Positions 32,244 to 38,557 of a stretch of 38,557 bases of DNA are shown here, piece by piece. This DNA comes from Gemmatimonadota bacterium (GTDB lineage Bacteria > Gemmatimonadota > Gemmatimonadetes > Longimicrobiales > Gaopeijiaceae). The translations under genes and the position numbers were made by a program. The notes beneath the pieces were generated by a model, which was not told the DNA's origin, did not search any database, and saw nothing but the letters and a program-made list of their open reading frames with translations. The stretch spans positions 1 through 38,557 of the forward strand of contig JAHEKM010000012.1 in assembly GCA_024638325.1 (NCBI GenBank), written 5' to 3'. How positions within the stretch are numbered: position 1 is the first letter of the stretch; the number at the start of each line of letters is the position of its first letter.

Positions 32244-32951
32244 GTGAGCGACCTGATCATTCGCACGGAAGGGCTGAAGAAGGACTACGTGCTCGGGGCG
32301 GAGACCGTACACGCGGTGCGTGGGGTGGACCTGGAGATTCGACGCGGTGAATTCGTGGCCGTCATGGGGCCGTCGGGCAGCGGAAAGTCGACCTTCATGA
32401 ACATGATCGGCTGTCTGGACACTCCGAGCGCGGGCAATTATTGGCTGAACAGCCAGCTCGTGAGCGAGCTCTCGGACGACCGACTCGCCCGCGTACGCAA
32501 CAAGGAGATCGGCTTCGTCTTCCAGACGTTCAACCTGCTGCCGCGCGCCACCGCCCTCCACAACGTGGAGCTGCCGCTGATCTACGCAGGCGTGAGCTCC
32601 AAGGAGCGCCGTCGGCGGGCGGAGGAGAAGCTGGAGCTGGTCGGTCTGGGCGACCGAATGGATCACAAGCCGCCCGAGATGTCGGGCGGACAGCGCCAAC
32701 GTGTGGCGGTCGCCCGGGCGCTCGTGAACGAGCCGGCGCTCCTGCTGGCCGACGAGCCGACCGGGAATCTCGACTCAGTCACGAGCCACGACATCATGCA
32801 GCAGCTGGGCCAGCTTAACGAACAGGGCCAGACGATCGTCCTAGTTACGCACGAGGCCGATATCGCAGCGTTCGCTAGGCGGCAGGTGCACCTGAAGGAC
32901 GGAGTCATCGAGCGCGATTTCGCCAACGAGGCCGTGGAGACCGCTGTATGA
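32244..32951 (+). CDS. ABC transporter ATP-binding protein, MacB/LolD type
   Basis: 235 residues from a GTG with a good ribosome site (GGCGGAGGTG). Walker A is GPSGSGKST at 42-50. The Q-loop is Q94 ([10 protein letters not shown]), the ABC signature is [15 protein letters not shown] from 146, Walker B is ALLLADEP (D170, E171) and the H-loop His is 203 (VTHEAD). The pattern [21 protein letters not shown] is characteristic of the LolD/MacB ATPases that power type VII ABC exporters. It energises the MacA-like and MacB-like proteins encoded next; the MacA gene overlaps its stop as ATGA. The substrate of the system is unknown. Confidence 0.95.
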   Translation: MSDLIIRTEGLKKDYVLGAETVHAVRGVDLEIRRGEFVAVMGPSGSGKSTFMNMIGCLDTPSAGNYWLNSQLVSELSDDRLARVRNKEIGFVFQTFNLLPRATALHNVELPLIYAGVSSKERRRRAEEKLELVGLGDRMDHKPPEMSGGQRQRVAVARALVNEPALLLADEPTGNLDSVTSHDIMQQLGQLNEQGQTIVLVTHEADIAAFARRQVHLKDGVIERDFANEAVETAV

Positions 32952-34486
32952 GAACGAAGCTGGATCGACTGGGCGTGGCCCTGTTGTCCACCCTGGTCGT
33001 ATCCGCTGGGTGCGCGGAAGGGGATGTGGCGGAGTCGGGCCCGACCCGGCTGACCGTCGAGGTTCGCCGGGGCAACCTCATCATCCGAGCCGAGGCCACG
33101 GGGAGCATCGAGCCCGTGCGAAGGGTCGAGGTCAAGTCCAAGGCGTCGGGCGAGATCCTCCGGTTGCACGCGGACGTCGGTGACCGGGTCGCACGCGGCA
33201 CGCTGTTGGCCGAGATCGATCCGCGCGATGTGCAGAACAGCTACAACCAGATGCAGGCGGATCTCGCGGTCGCCCAGGCCCGCATGGAGATCTCCGAGTC
33301 CCAGCTCGAGCGCTCGCGGCAGCTCCTCGAGGCGGAGATCATTACCCAGCAGGAGCACGAGAACGCGCGGTTGGACTACGCCAACTCGCAGACCTCGCTC
33401 CTGCGCGCGCAGACGAACTTCCAGCTGGCCGAGCTCCAGCTCCAGGACGTGCGGATCACGGCGCCGATGGACGGCACCATCATCCAGAAGAACGTCGAAG
33501 AAGGGGTCGTCATTCAGTCGGCGTCGCAGAACGTCTCCGGTGGGACGGCGCTCTTCGTCATGGCCAACTTGGGCGAGATGCAGGTGCGCACGCTGGTCGA
33601 TGAGACCGACATGGGCATGTTGCGGGCAGGCATGACCGCCGACATCTCGGTCGAGGCGTACCCGGACCGCTCCTTCGCCGGCACCATCGAGAAGATCGAG
33701 CCCCAGGCGGTCGTCGAGCAGAACGTGACGATGTTTCCCGTCATCGTGAACCTCGACAACAGCTCCGGACTGCTCAGGCCGGGGATGAACGCCGAGGTCG
33801 AGATCTTCATCGACGAAGCGCGTGACGTCCTTCTCGTCGCCAACAACGCGATCGTGAGCGCCGAGGACGTGGGTCCCGCGGCGATGGCGCTGGGTCTCGA
33901 CATCGACGACATGGACCTCACGGCCTTCCTGACGGCTGGTGGCTCCGGAGGTGGGTTTGCGCCTCGCGGCGGTGGAGGAGGGGGTTTCGCGGGGCGCCCA
34001 GATGGCGGTCAGCGCGGTGGCGCGGGGGGTGGGGCGAGCGCCAACCTCGACCCCGAGACCGCGCAGCGCATGCAGGCGATGCGTGAGCAGGTGCAGAGTG
34101 GCGCCATCTCCCAGGACTCCTTGCGGGCGGCGATGCAGGCGATGCGCTCGGCAGGCGGGGCCGGCTTTGGTGGTCCGCCCGCCGGCGCCCCGGCGTCCGA
34201 GGAGGGTGGGGCGCCCGCGGTGGAGACGCGACCCGGTGCCGTGTTCGTCCTGCAGCCGGACGGCAGCATCGAAGCTCGGGCGATTCAGATTGGGCTGGGT
34301 GACTGGGACAATACGTCGGTCACCGGCGACATCCAGGCGGGCGACGTGCTGGTCATCGTCGGTGCGGCTCAGCTCCAGGCCCAGCAGCAGGAGTTCATCG
34401 ACCGCATGCGCGAGCGGATGGGCGACAGCAACCCGTTCGGAGGTGGGGTGCCGAGCGGCGGGCGCGGATTCGGGCGCAGGTTCTAG
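32948..34486 (+). CDS. MacA/HlyD-type periplasmic adaptor subunit
   Basis: 512 residues, overlapping the ATPase gene as ATGA. The N-terminus [16 protein letters not shown] may be a lipoprotein signal; the -3 residue is atypical, so a simple anchor is possible. The lipoyl/hairpin/beta-barrel plan of membrane-fusion proteins is clear. [20 protein letters not shown] leads into the lipoyl half. A helical hairpin follows with [20 protein letters not shown], then the second lipoyl half ([20 protein letters not shown]) and the barrel ([20 protein letters not shown]). At about 327-422 a Gly-rich insert with a helical segment ([20 protein letters not shown]) separates it from the final barrel-proximal part. 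The adaptor would bridge the MacB-like permease and an outer-membrane channel encoded elsewhere. Confidence 0.93.
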   Translation: MRTKLDRLGVALLSTLVVSAGCAEGDVAESGPTRLTVEVRRGNLIIRAEATGSIEPVRRVEVKSKASGEILRLHADVGDRVARGTLLAEIDPRDVQNSYNQMQADLAVAQARMEISESQLERSRQLLEAEIITQQEHENARLDYANSQTSLLRAQTNFQLAELQLQDVRITAPMDGTIIQKNVEEGVVIQSASQNVSGGTALFVMANLGEMQVRTLVDETDMGMLRAGMTADISVEAYPDRSFAGTIEKIEPQAVVEQNVTMFPVIVNLDNSSGLLRPGMNAEVEIFIDEARDVLLVANNAIVSAEDVGPAAMALGLDIDDMDLTAFLTAGGSGGGFAPRGGGGGGFAGRPDGGQRGGAGGGASANLDPETAQRMQAMREQVQSGAISQDSLRAAMQAMRSAGGAGFGGPPAGAPASEEGGAPAVETRPGAVFVLQPDGSIEARAIQIGLGDWDNTSVTGDIQAGDVLVIVGAAQLQAQQQEFIDRMRERMGDSNPFGGGVPSGGRGFGRRF

Positions 34487-34498
34487 GAGACCCGCGAC

Positions 34499-35725
34499 AT
34501 GCTGCTCTTCGAGATCATCATGGTGGCCATGGGGGCAGTGAGGGCCAACCTGCTCCGCTCCGTGCTCACCACGCTCGGCATCGTCATCGGCATCGCGGCG
34601 GTGATCACGATGGTGGCGCTCGGAGAAGGCGCCCAGCGGCAGGTCCAGGAGGAGATCAACCGCATGGGTACGACGGTCCTGACCATTCGCCCCGGCCAGC
34701 AGCGCGCGGGCGGCGTGTCATGGGGCGACGCCGAGATGTCGATCGACGACGCCATAGCGCTCCGGGCCGAGGCCAGCGACGTCGTCACGGTGTCGCCCGA
34801 GCAGCGCTCCGGCATGCAGATCGCGTACATGCGCTGGAACGCGCGTTCGGAGGTCATGGGCGTGTGGCCCGAGTACTTCGATATCTACAACATCGGGCTC
34901 GCCGCGGGACGCTACTTCACCCAGAGTGAGGTCGCGGGCCGTCGGCGCGTCGCGGTGCTCGGCGCCGCTGTGCTGGCCGACCTCGACGAGTCCCTGTCTG
35001 ACGTTCATCCCGAGCTCATTCTCGGAGAGACGCTCCAGATCCGGGGCATCAGCTTCGAGATCGTGGGCGTGTTGGAGGAGAAGGGGGACGCGGGCTTCCT
35101 GAGGCCCGACGGGAGCGTCTTCATGCCGCAATCGACCGCGCAGTACCGCGTGATGGGCAGTCGCAACCGCCTGAACACGATCTACGCGTCGACGGAGACG
35201 CCCGAGGACATGAACCTGGCGTACGCGGAGATCGATCGGATTCTGCGCCGGGAGCACCGCATTCGCGCGGGTGACGACGCGGACTTCCAGATCTCCAACG
35301 CGACGGATCTCCTGCAGACGTTCAACGAGACGCGGCAGACGTTCACGGCACTGCTCGCCGGCATCGCGGGCATCAGCCTGCTCGTCGGCGGCATCGGCAT
35401 CATGAACATCATGCTCGTGTCCGTGACGGAGCGGACACGCGAGATCGGCGTGCGTAAGGCACTGGGCGCGACCCGTAAGGCGATCATGATCCAGTTCCTG
35501 GTCGAGGCGCTGTTCCTGTGCATCCTGGGCGGGCTGCTGGGCGTCGGCGCCGGGTACGGAGCGGCCGCGCTCATTCGCAACATGGCCGGGTGGCAGGCTG
35601 TCGTGGCGCCTGTCGCGGTGATCGCGGCGATCGTCTTCTCGGCCGGAGTGGGGCTGTTCTTCGGGATCTGGCCCGCGAGGAGAGCGGCTCTCCTCGATCC
35701 GATCGACGCGCTGCGCTACGAGTAG
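34499..35725 (+). CDS. MacB-type ABC permease (FtsX-like)
   Basis: 408 residues with a TAGGAGACC ribosome site. The MacB/LolC-type layout is present. The first membrane helix (about 17-45, LRSVLTTLGIVIGIAAVITM) is followed by a large periplasmic domain to about 280. Three C-terminal helices belong to the FtsX-like family (GIAGISLLVGGIGIMNIMLV, then VSVTERTREIGVRKALGATR). The stretch PARRAALLDPIDALRYE is the diagnostic tail of MacB permeases. The ATPase domain is on a separate protein (32244), unlike E. coli MacB in which they are fused. The system exports peptides or drugs, or moves lipids; which of these is unknown. Confidence 0.95.
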   Translation: MLLFEIIMVAMGAVRANLLRSVLTTLGIVIGIAAVITMVALGEGAQRQVQEEINRMGTTVLTIRPGQQRAGGVSWGDAEMSIDDAIALRAEASDVVTVSPEQRSGMQIAYMRWNARSEVMGVWPEYFDIYNIGLAAGRYFTQSEVAGRRRVAVLGAAVLADLDESLSDVHPELILGETLQIRGISFEIVGVLEEKGDAGFLRPDGSVFMPQSTAQYRVMGSRNRLNTIYASTETPEDMNLAYAEIDRILRREHRIRAGDDADFQISNATDLLQTFNETRQTFTALLAGIAGISLLVGGIGIMNIMLVSVTERTREIGVRKALGATRKAIMIQFLVEALFLCILGGLLGVGAGYGAAALIRNMAGWQAVVAPVAVIAAIVFSAGVGLFFGIWPARRAALLDPIDALRYE

Positions 35726-36043
35726 GCTCTAGGGCTTCGAGTACCGCCTTCTTCGGGCAGGCTGGGCCGGCGCGTGTGCCCCGGGGGTTCGGGGGCCGCT
35801 CGTCGCTTGGGCGGGCAGGTCCTTTCCACGTACAGTGACTCGCTGCGGCGAGGGGCCGACCGACCCGCGCCCTGCAGGCGCGGGTTCCCCTCGCCGAGCC
35901 CCGCTCACCCACCGGGGCACACGCGCCGGCCCGGCTTCACGGCTCGCGGGGGTCGTGTGGCTCTGGGACGGGCAGGGTGATCGGAGCGGGGAGGCCTGGC
36001 GCGGGGCAAGGGCGGGGCTCGAACGCTCGCTCGCGCGAGTGCC
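35726..36043. other. Intergenic region between convergent genes (318 bp)
   Basis: The gap between the macB-like stop and the PDZ-gene stop. It is very GC-rich and has no credible open frame: the open frames here are rearrangement shadows without ribosome sites or domain content. It holds the nested inverted repeat at 35759-35937. A further 10-bp palindrome (CTCGCGCGAG, 36030-36039) lies just past the PDZ stop. No T-run for an intrinsic terminator was found in either direction. Confidence 0.7.
35759..35937. repeat. Nested inverted repeat / candidate structured RNA
   Basis: Outer arms of 21 bases match perfectly: 35764-35784 and 35912-35932 (GGGCCGGCGCGTGTGCCCCGG and its complement). The stem extends to about 26 bp with wobble pairs out to 35759/35937. 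Inside, 35846-35855 pairs perfectly with 35887-35896 (CGGCGAGGGG/CCCCTCGCCG). That inner hairpin contains a further 8-bp stem (CCCGCGCC, 35864-35871, with GGCGCGGG, 35877-35884) closed by a 5-base loop. A small GGGGC/GCCCC pairing (35792-35796/35898-35902) also fits. The whole is about 179 bases. No known RNA family motif was found. Confidence 0.75.
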
Positions 36044-37255
36044 CTACCGCCTCAGCAAGACCTCCAAGGTCCGGCCTTGCCTCACCAGCGAGATCGGCAG
36101 GGCCTCTCCCGAGCGGGAGACGCCGAAGCGGAGCTCTTCGACGGATCGGACCCCGACCTGGTCGATGCGGGTGATGACGTCACCTGGGATCAGTCCAGCC
36201 ATGGCGGCGGGGGTCCCGGGGGCCACGTCGACGATGAGGACGCCGTTCTCAACGGCGAAGTACTGGGCGAGCTCGGGTCGGAGGTCGATGACGTGGGCGC
36301 CGGCGACCATGTTGCTGCCGACGACGTAGGGCGTCAGCGGCCGGAAGACCGGCGTCTGGTCCGGGGCGGCCGGTGGTGGTGCAGGCGTCGCCGACGGGGC
36401 CCACACGGGTACGGGGGACGACCAGCCAGGCACGATGTACTCGACGCCCGCCGATGCTCGGGCTGCATCGGACATCGCTGCCCGCAGCTCGGCGGACTGC
36501 CTGGTCACCTCCTCGATCGAGGCCCTCAAGCGCCCCAGGTCCTCCTCGGCCTCGCGGGCCGCCCTCCGGCTGAGCGAGGCCAGCCGGAGCTTGTCCAGCT
36601 GGGCCTCCTCCTGCCGACGAAGGTCGTCACGGGCGCGGGTGAGCGCCTCCATCGCCTGACGGAGCGAGTCGTGGGCTTCCCCACGGAACACGAAGAACTC
36701 GAAGGGCGCGTTGACCCCCCCGTCCGTCTGTGTCTCATCTACGAGCCGAATGGTGCCTCTGCCGCGCGCATCGTCGTCGCGGTCGGCGTTCATCTGAACG
36801 AGCCGTACGCGCAGAGAGTCCATCGCCCGAACCATGGTCTCGACCATGGCGTCGGTCTCCGTTGCCACCCTGACGGTCCGAGTGCGGACGTCGTCCGGAC
36901 GTTCGGCCGCCCTGACGACGACCTCGCGGCGACGTCCGTCGCGCTCGATTCGCACGCGTACACGCTCGCCCACTCGCAGGCGGAGCCGCTCGGGCAGCGC
37001 CAGGAAGTCCTCGGCTCCTCGCAGGTCGTTGATGGACACGAGCCTGTCGCCGGGGCGCAGTCCGGCCTCCTCAGCGGGGCTCCCCTGCCGCACGTCCTCG
37101 ATGAACACGAGGGTCCGGTCGTCGGCGCGCCCGCCCACGACGCGAACGTCGAGCGAGATACCGATCCACCCGTCGCGCTCGCGCTGTGCGGACGCCGGCT
37201 GGGCGACCGTCACCAGCACACCGAGGGCCAGGAGCCCGACCGAAGCTCGTCTCAT
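36044..37255 (-). CDS. Double-PDZ periplasmic protein without protease domain
   Basis: 403 residues from the ATG at 37255, one base after the anti-sigma stop; the open frame reaches back to 37408. A signal peptide (SVGLLALGVLVTVAQPASAQ) exports it. PDZ1 is at about 28-115 (FIEDVRQGSPAEEAGLRPGD with RLVSINDLRG), and PDZ2 at about 312-403 (VAPGTPAAMAGLIPGDVITR). Between them is a helical, charged region (ALTRARDDLRRQEEAQLDKL) and a Pro-rich linker. Neither a Ser/His/Asp protease motif nor HExxH is present, so it is not an HtrA- or site-2-type protease. It probably binds unfolded or C-terminal peptides and may modulate the anti-sigma encoded just upstream. The role is inferred from context. Confidence 0.85.
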   Translation of the reverse strand: MRRASVGLLALGVLVTVAQPASAQRERDGWIGISLDVRVVGGRADDRTLVFIEDVRQGSPAEEAGLRPGDRLVSINDLRGAEDFLALPERLRLRVGERVRVRIERDGRRREVVVRAAERPDDVRTRTVRVATETDAMVETMVRAMDSLRVRLVQMNADRDDDARGRGTIRLVDETQTDGGVNAPFEFFVFRGEAHDSLRQAMEALTRARDDLRRQEEAQLDKLRLASLSRRAAREAEEDLGRLRASIEEVTRQSAELRAAMSDAARASAGVEYIVPGWSSPVPVWAPSATPAPPPAAPDQTPVFRPLTPYVVGSNMVAGAHVIDLRPELAQYFAVENGVLIVDVAPGTPAAMAGLIPGDVITRIDQVGVRSVEELRFGVSRSGEALPISLVRQGRTLEVLLRR

Positions 37256-37256
37256 A

Positions 37257-37898
37257 TCAGAACCAGTTGTCTTCCGTGAGCGAGACCATGCGCGCGGCAG
37301 CGTTGCGCTCAGCCAAGGCAGAGGCCAGGAAGCCGTTGAGGAATGGGTCGGCCGGCGCCTGCCGCACGGCCGCCTGGCTGACGGATACGAGCTGCTCGAG
37401 CGCCGCATACCGGCTGTACGGGTCCGAGCCGGAATCGTCGACGCCGTCCTCGGCCAGCAGGTCGCGGTAGGTGGATACGGCGGTCACGTAGCGTGTCTCG
37501 GCCTCGCGCACCGCGCTCGCGGCTTCCTCCACCGTGGACGCGACGGGCGCGGGTCGGGCGCTCTCGCGCGCCATGAGTCCGGCCCCCGTCGCGGCGCCGG
37601 CGAAGAAGAGGACGATCGCGGCGGCGGCGGGCATCCACGCCGGGGTGCGTGCGAGACCGAGCTTGCTGAGCGGCGTCGCGTCGCTCACCAGCCCCTCCGA
37701 TCGCAGTTGCGCCTCGAGGACCTCCCAGTCACCGAGGGGCGGCATGATCTCGGGGAGCGTCGCAAGCGCCTCGGTCTGATCGCGCAGCGCGGCCAGCTCG
37801 TCGGCACAGATCTCGCACGCGTCGAGGTGCTCCGTCTCCGCCGGGCCGGGACTTCCGTCCACGAGCCTGGCCAACGTCTCAGCGGTCAAATGCTCCAT
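37257..37898 (-). CDS. Zinc-finger anti-sigma factor
   Basis: 213 residues from the ATG at 37898, overlapping the 3' end of the sigma gene by 13 bases. H24, C28 and C31 (EHLDACEICADELAAL) form the HxxxCxxC motif of the ZAS/zf-HC2 anti-sigma domain. A membrane helix lies at about 88-109 (PAWMPAAAAIVLFFAGAATG). The outside part is about 100 residues and helical (AASAVREAETRYVTAVSTYR; QAAVRQAPADPFLNGFLASA). It binds and silences the ECF sigma encoded upstream; release would depend on a signal at the envelope. It ends one base before the PDZ gene starts. Confidence 0.9.
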   Translation of the reverse strand: MEHLTAETLARLVDGSPGPAETEHLDACEICADELAALRDQTEALATLPEIMPPLGDWEVLEAQLRSEGLVSDATPLSKLGLARTPAWMPAAAAIVLFFAGAATGAGLMARESARPAPVASTVEEAASAVREAETRYVTAVSTYRDLLAEDGVDDSGSDPYSRYAALEQLVSVSQAAVRQAPADPFLNGFLASALAERNAAARMVSLTEDNWF

Positions 37899-38467
37899 GC
37901 TTCTGCTCCATGTTCCTGCACGGACCCGGACAGCGAGGAAAGCATCTCCCTCATCTTGGCCCGAGCCTTGAATAGTTGTGACTTCGACGTCCCGGACGTC
38001 ACGCCCAGCACGTCCCCGATCTCCTCGTGGGTGTATCCCTCCACGTCGTGGAGAATCAGGACCTGCCTCATGCCCTCTGGGAGCTTGTCGAGCGCTCCCT
38101 CGAGTCGCTTCCTGAGAAGCGAGTCGTTCTGGGCGGGGGCCACGGGGATCTCCTCAGGAGGCGGCGCCTCGCGGCGTGTTCTCGTCTCGGCCTTCCGCAG
38201 CGCCTGGAGCGCGGAATTCACGGCGATCCTGTGCAGCCACGTCGAGAAGCGCGCGTCTCCTCTGAATGTGGGCAAGGCACGGATCGCGCGGATCCACGCG
38301 TCCTGTGCGTAGTCCTGCGCGAGGTCGTCGTCTGCAGCGATACGGCGCACGACGGCATACACCCGCGGCGCGTACCGGTCGTACAGCGTCCGGATTGCGC
38401 GGGCGTCTCCTTCCGTCGCGAGACGTATCAGCTCGCGTTCCTTGTCCTGCCGGTAAGGATCGCTCAT
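37886..38467 (-). CDS. ECF (sigma-70 family) RNA polymerase sigma factor
   Basis: 193 residues. Region 2 is TLYDRYAPRVYAVVRRIAAD followed by LAQDYAQDAWIRAIRALPTF. Region 4 is LDKLPEGMRQVLILHDVEGY followed by the helix-turn-helix VTSGTSKSQLFKARAKMREM. No region 1.1. It is the first gene of the sigma, anti-sigma and double-PDZ operon on the minus strand. The 90 bases upstream within the window contain no clear -35/-10 pair and no GGAAC-type motif, so the promoter may be beyond the window or of an unfamiliar type. Confidence 0.94.
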   Translation of the reverse strand: MSDPYRQDKERELIRLATEGDARAIRTLYDRYAPRVYAVVRRIAADDDLAQDYAQDAWIRAIRALPTFRGDARFSTWLHRIAVNSALQALRKAETRTRREAPPPEEIPVAPAQNDSLLRKRLEGALDKLPEGMRQVLILHDVEGYTHEEIGDVLGVTSGTSKSQLFKARAKMREMLSSLSGSVQEHGAEAWSI

Positions 38468-38557
38468 TCAGGTGCTTCGATGCGCAGCGGCACGTCCTGG
38501 GTTGCCCAAGAAACTCGGCGCCGCATCGGCGGGTCGAGTATGTTATCGCCCTCCGCT

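Noticed and set aside
35759-35937. The inverted-repeat region as SRP RNA, tmRNA, RNase P RNA, 6S RNA or tRNA
   Set aside because: It lacks the SRP GGAAGGAAG-type loop, the RNase P GAGGAAAGUCC block, the tmRNA CCA end and a cloverleaf TPsiC arm. The unequal central loop does not match the usual 6S bubble. I therefore leave the family open.
35835-36329. Plus-strand open frame across the intergenic gap into the PDZ gene
   Set aside because: No ribosome site, no domain content, and it runs antisense through the double-PDZ gene. High GC makes long shadow frames common here.
36077-37279. Long plus-strand frame (400 codons) over the PDZ gene
   Set aside because: It is antisense to a gene with clear PDZ motifs, a signal peptide and operon overlap; its translation looks random (His/Arg/Gly-rich).
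1-38557. CRISPR array, toxin-antitoxin pair, prophage or insertion sequence
   Set aside because: No regularly spaced repeats, transposase or integrase motifs, or att-like direct repeats were seen. Base composition looks uniform throughout.

Overview
The window is high-GC DNA from a Gram-negative bacterium: it encodes a TonB-type outer-membrane receptor, a MacA/MacB-type envelope exporter, lipoproteins and several ECF sigma/anti-sigma pairs. The style of the secreted proteins (a dockerin-like GNxNGxYDLGDFRAW motif, carboxypeptidase-regulatory/TonB receptors, paired PDZ proteins behind ECF sigma factors) best fits an uncultured Gemmatimonadota or a close relative. This placement is an inference from protein style, not from a marker-gene tree. 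Genes are dense, with many 4-base start/stop overlaps, and most genes are ordinary chromosomal ones. No rRNA, tRNA, CRISPR array, insertion sequence, integrase or prophage was seen.

Layout. 1-2857: the tail of an RMDN/TPR-like protein, a tiny membrane protein, a DUF3810-like zinc metalloprotease and a PA0069-type radical SAM enzyme. 2905-7101 (minus): an unknown small protein with its own promoter and terminator, then an operon of ECF sigma, zinc-finger anti-sigma and TonB receptor. 7162-10620: an orphan multi-pass sensor-like membrane protein, a GYF-like/acidic-linker membrane protein and nfuA. 10716-16821 (plus): glycyl-tRNA synthetase, YtoQ, a sodium:neurotransmitter symporter (NSS), a minimal zincin, an unknown protein, endonuclease III and an HD hydrolase. 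16867-19823: a secreted M6 metalloprotease translationally coupled to a lipoprotein. 19900-28964: a MetS-type NSS small subunit, carB, an HDAC-family deacetylase, a methyltransferase, an M24 peptidase and priA, nearly all tightly packed. 29054-30583: an HNH endonuclease and two unknown proteins. 30747-35725: a seven-part ECF sigma, membrane protein, Spy-like protein and MacA/MacB exporter cluster. 35726-36043: a non-coding gap with a large nested inverted repeat. 36044-38467 (minus): ECF sigma, zinc-finger anti-sigma and a double-PDZ protein.

How it works together. Three separate ECF sigma modules each control a different envelope output: a TonB receptor, an ABC exporter with a Spy-like periplasmic protein, and a protease-free double-PDZ protein. 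This suggests a cell that splits envelope sensing among dedicated sigma/anti-sigma pairs. The NSS transporter and a MetS-type small subunit lie about 6 kb apart instead of adjacent, which hints at a split two-part amino-acid importer. The strongest non-coding signal is the inverted repeat between the convergent macB-like and PDZ genes. Several first genes of transcription units lack a Shine-Dalgarno sequence and instead carry a TAnnnT hexamer 5-9 bases ahead of the start codon, as expected for leaderless transcripts.
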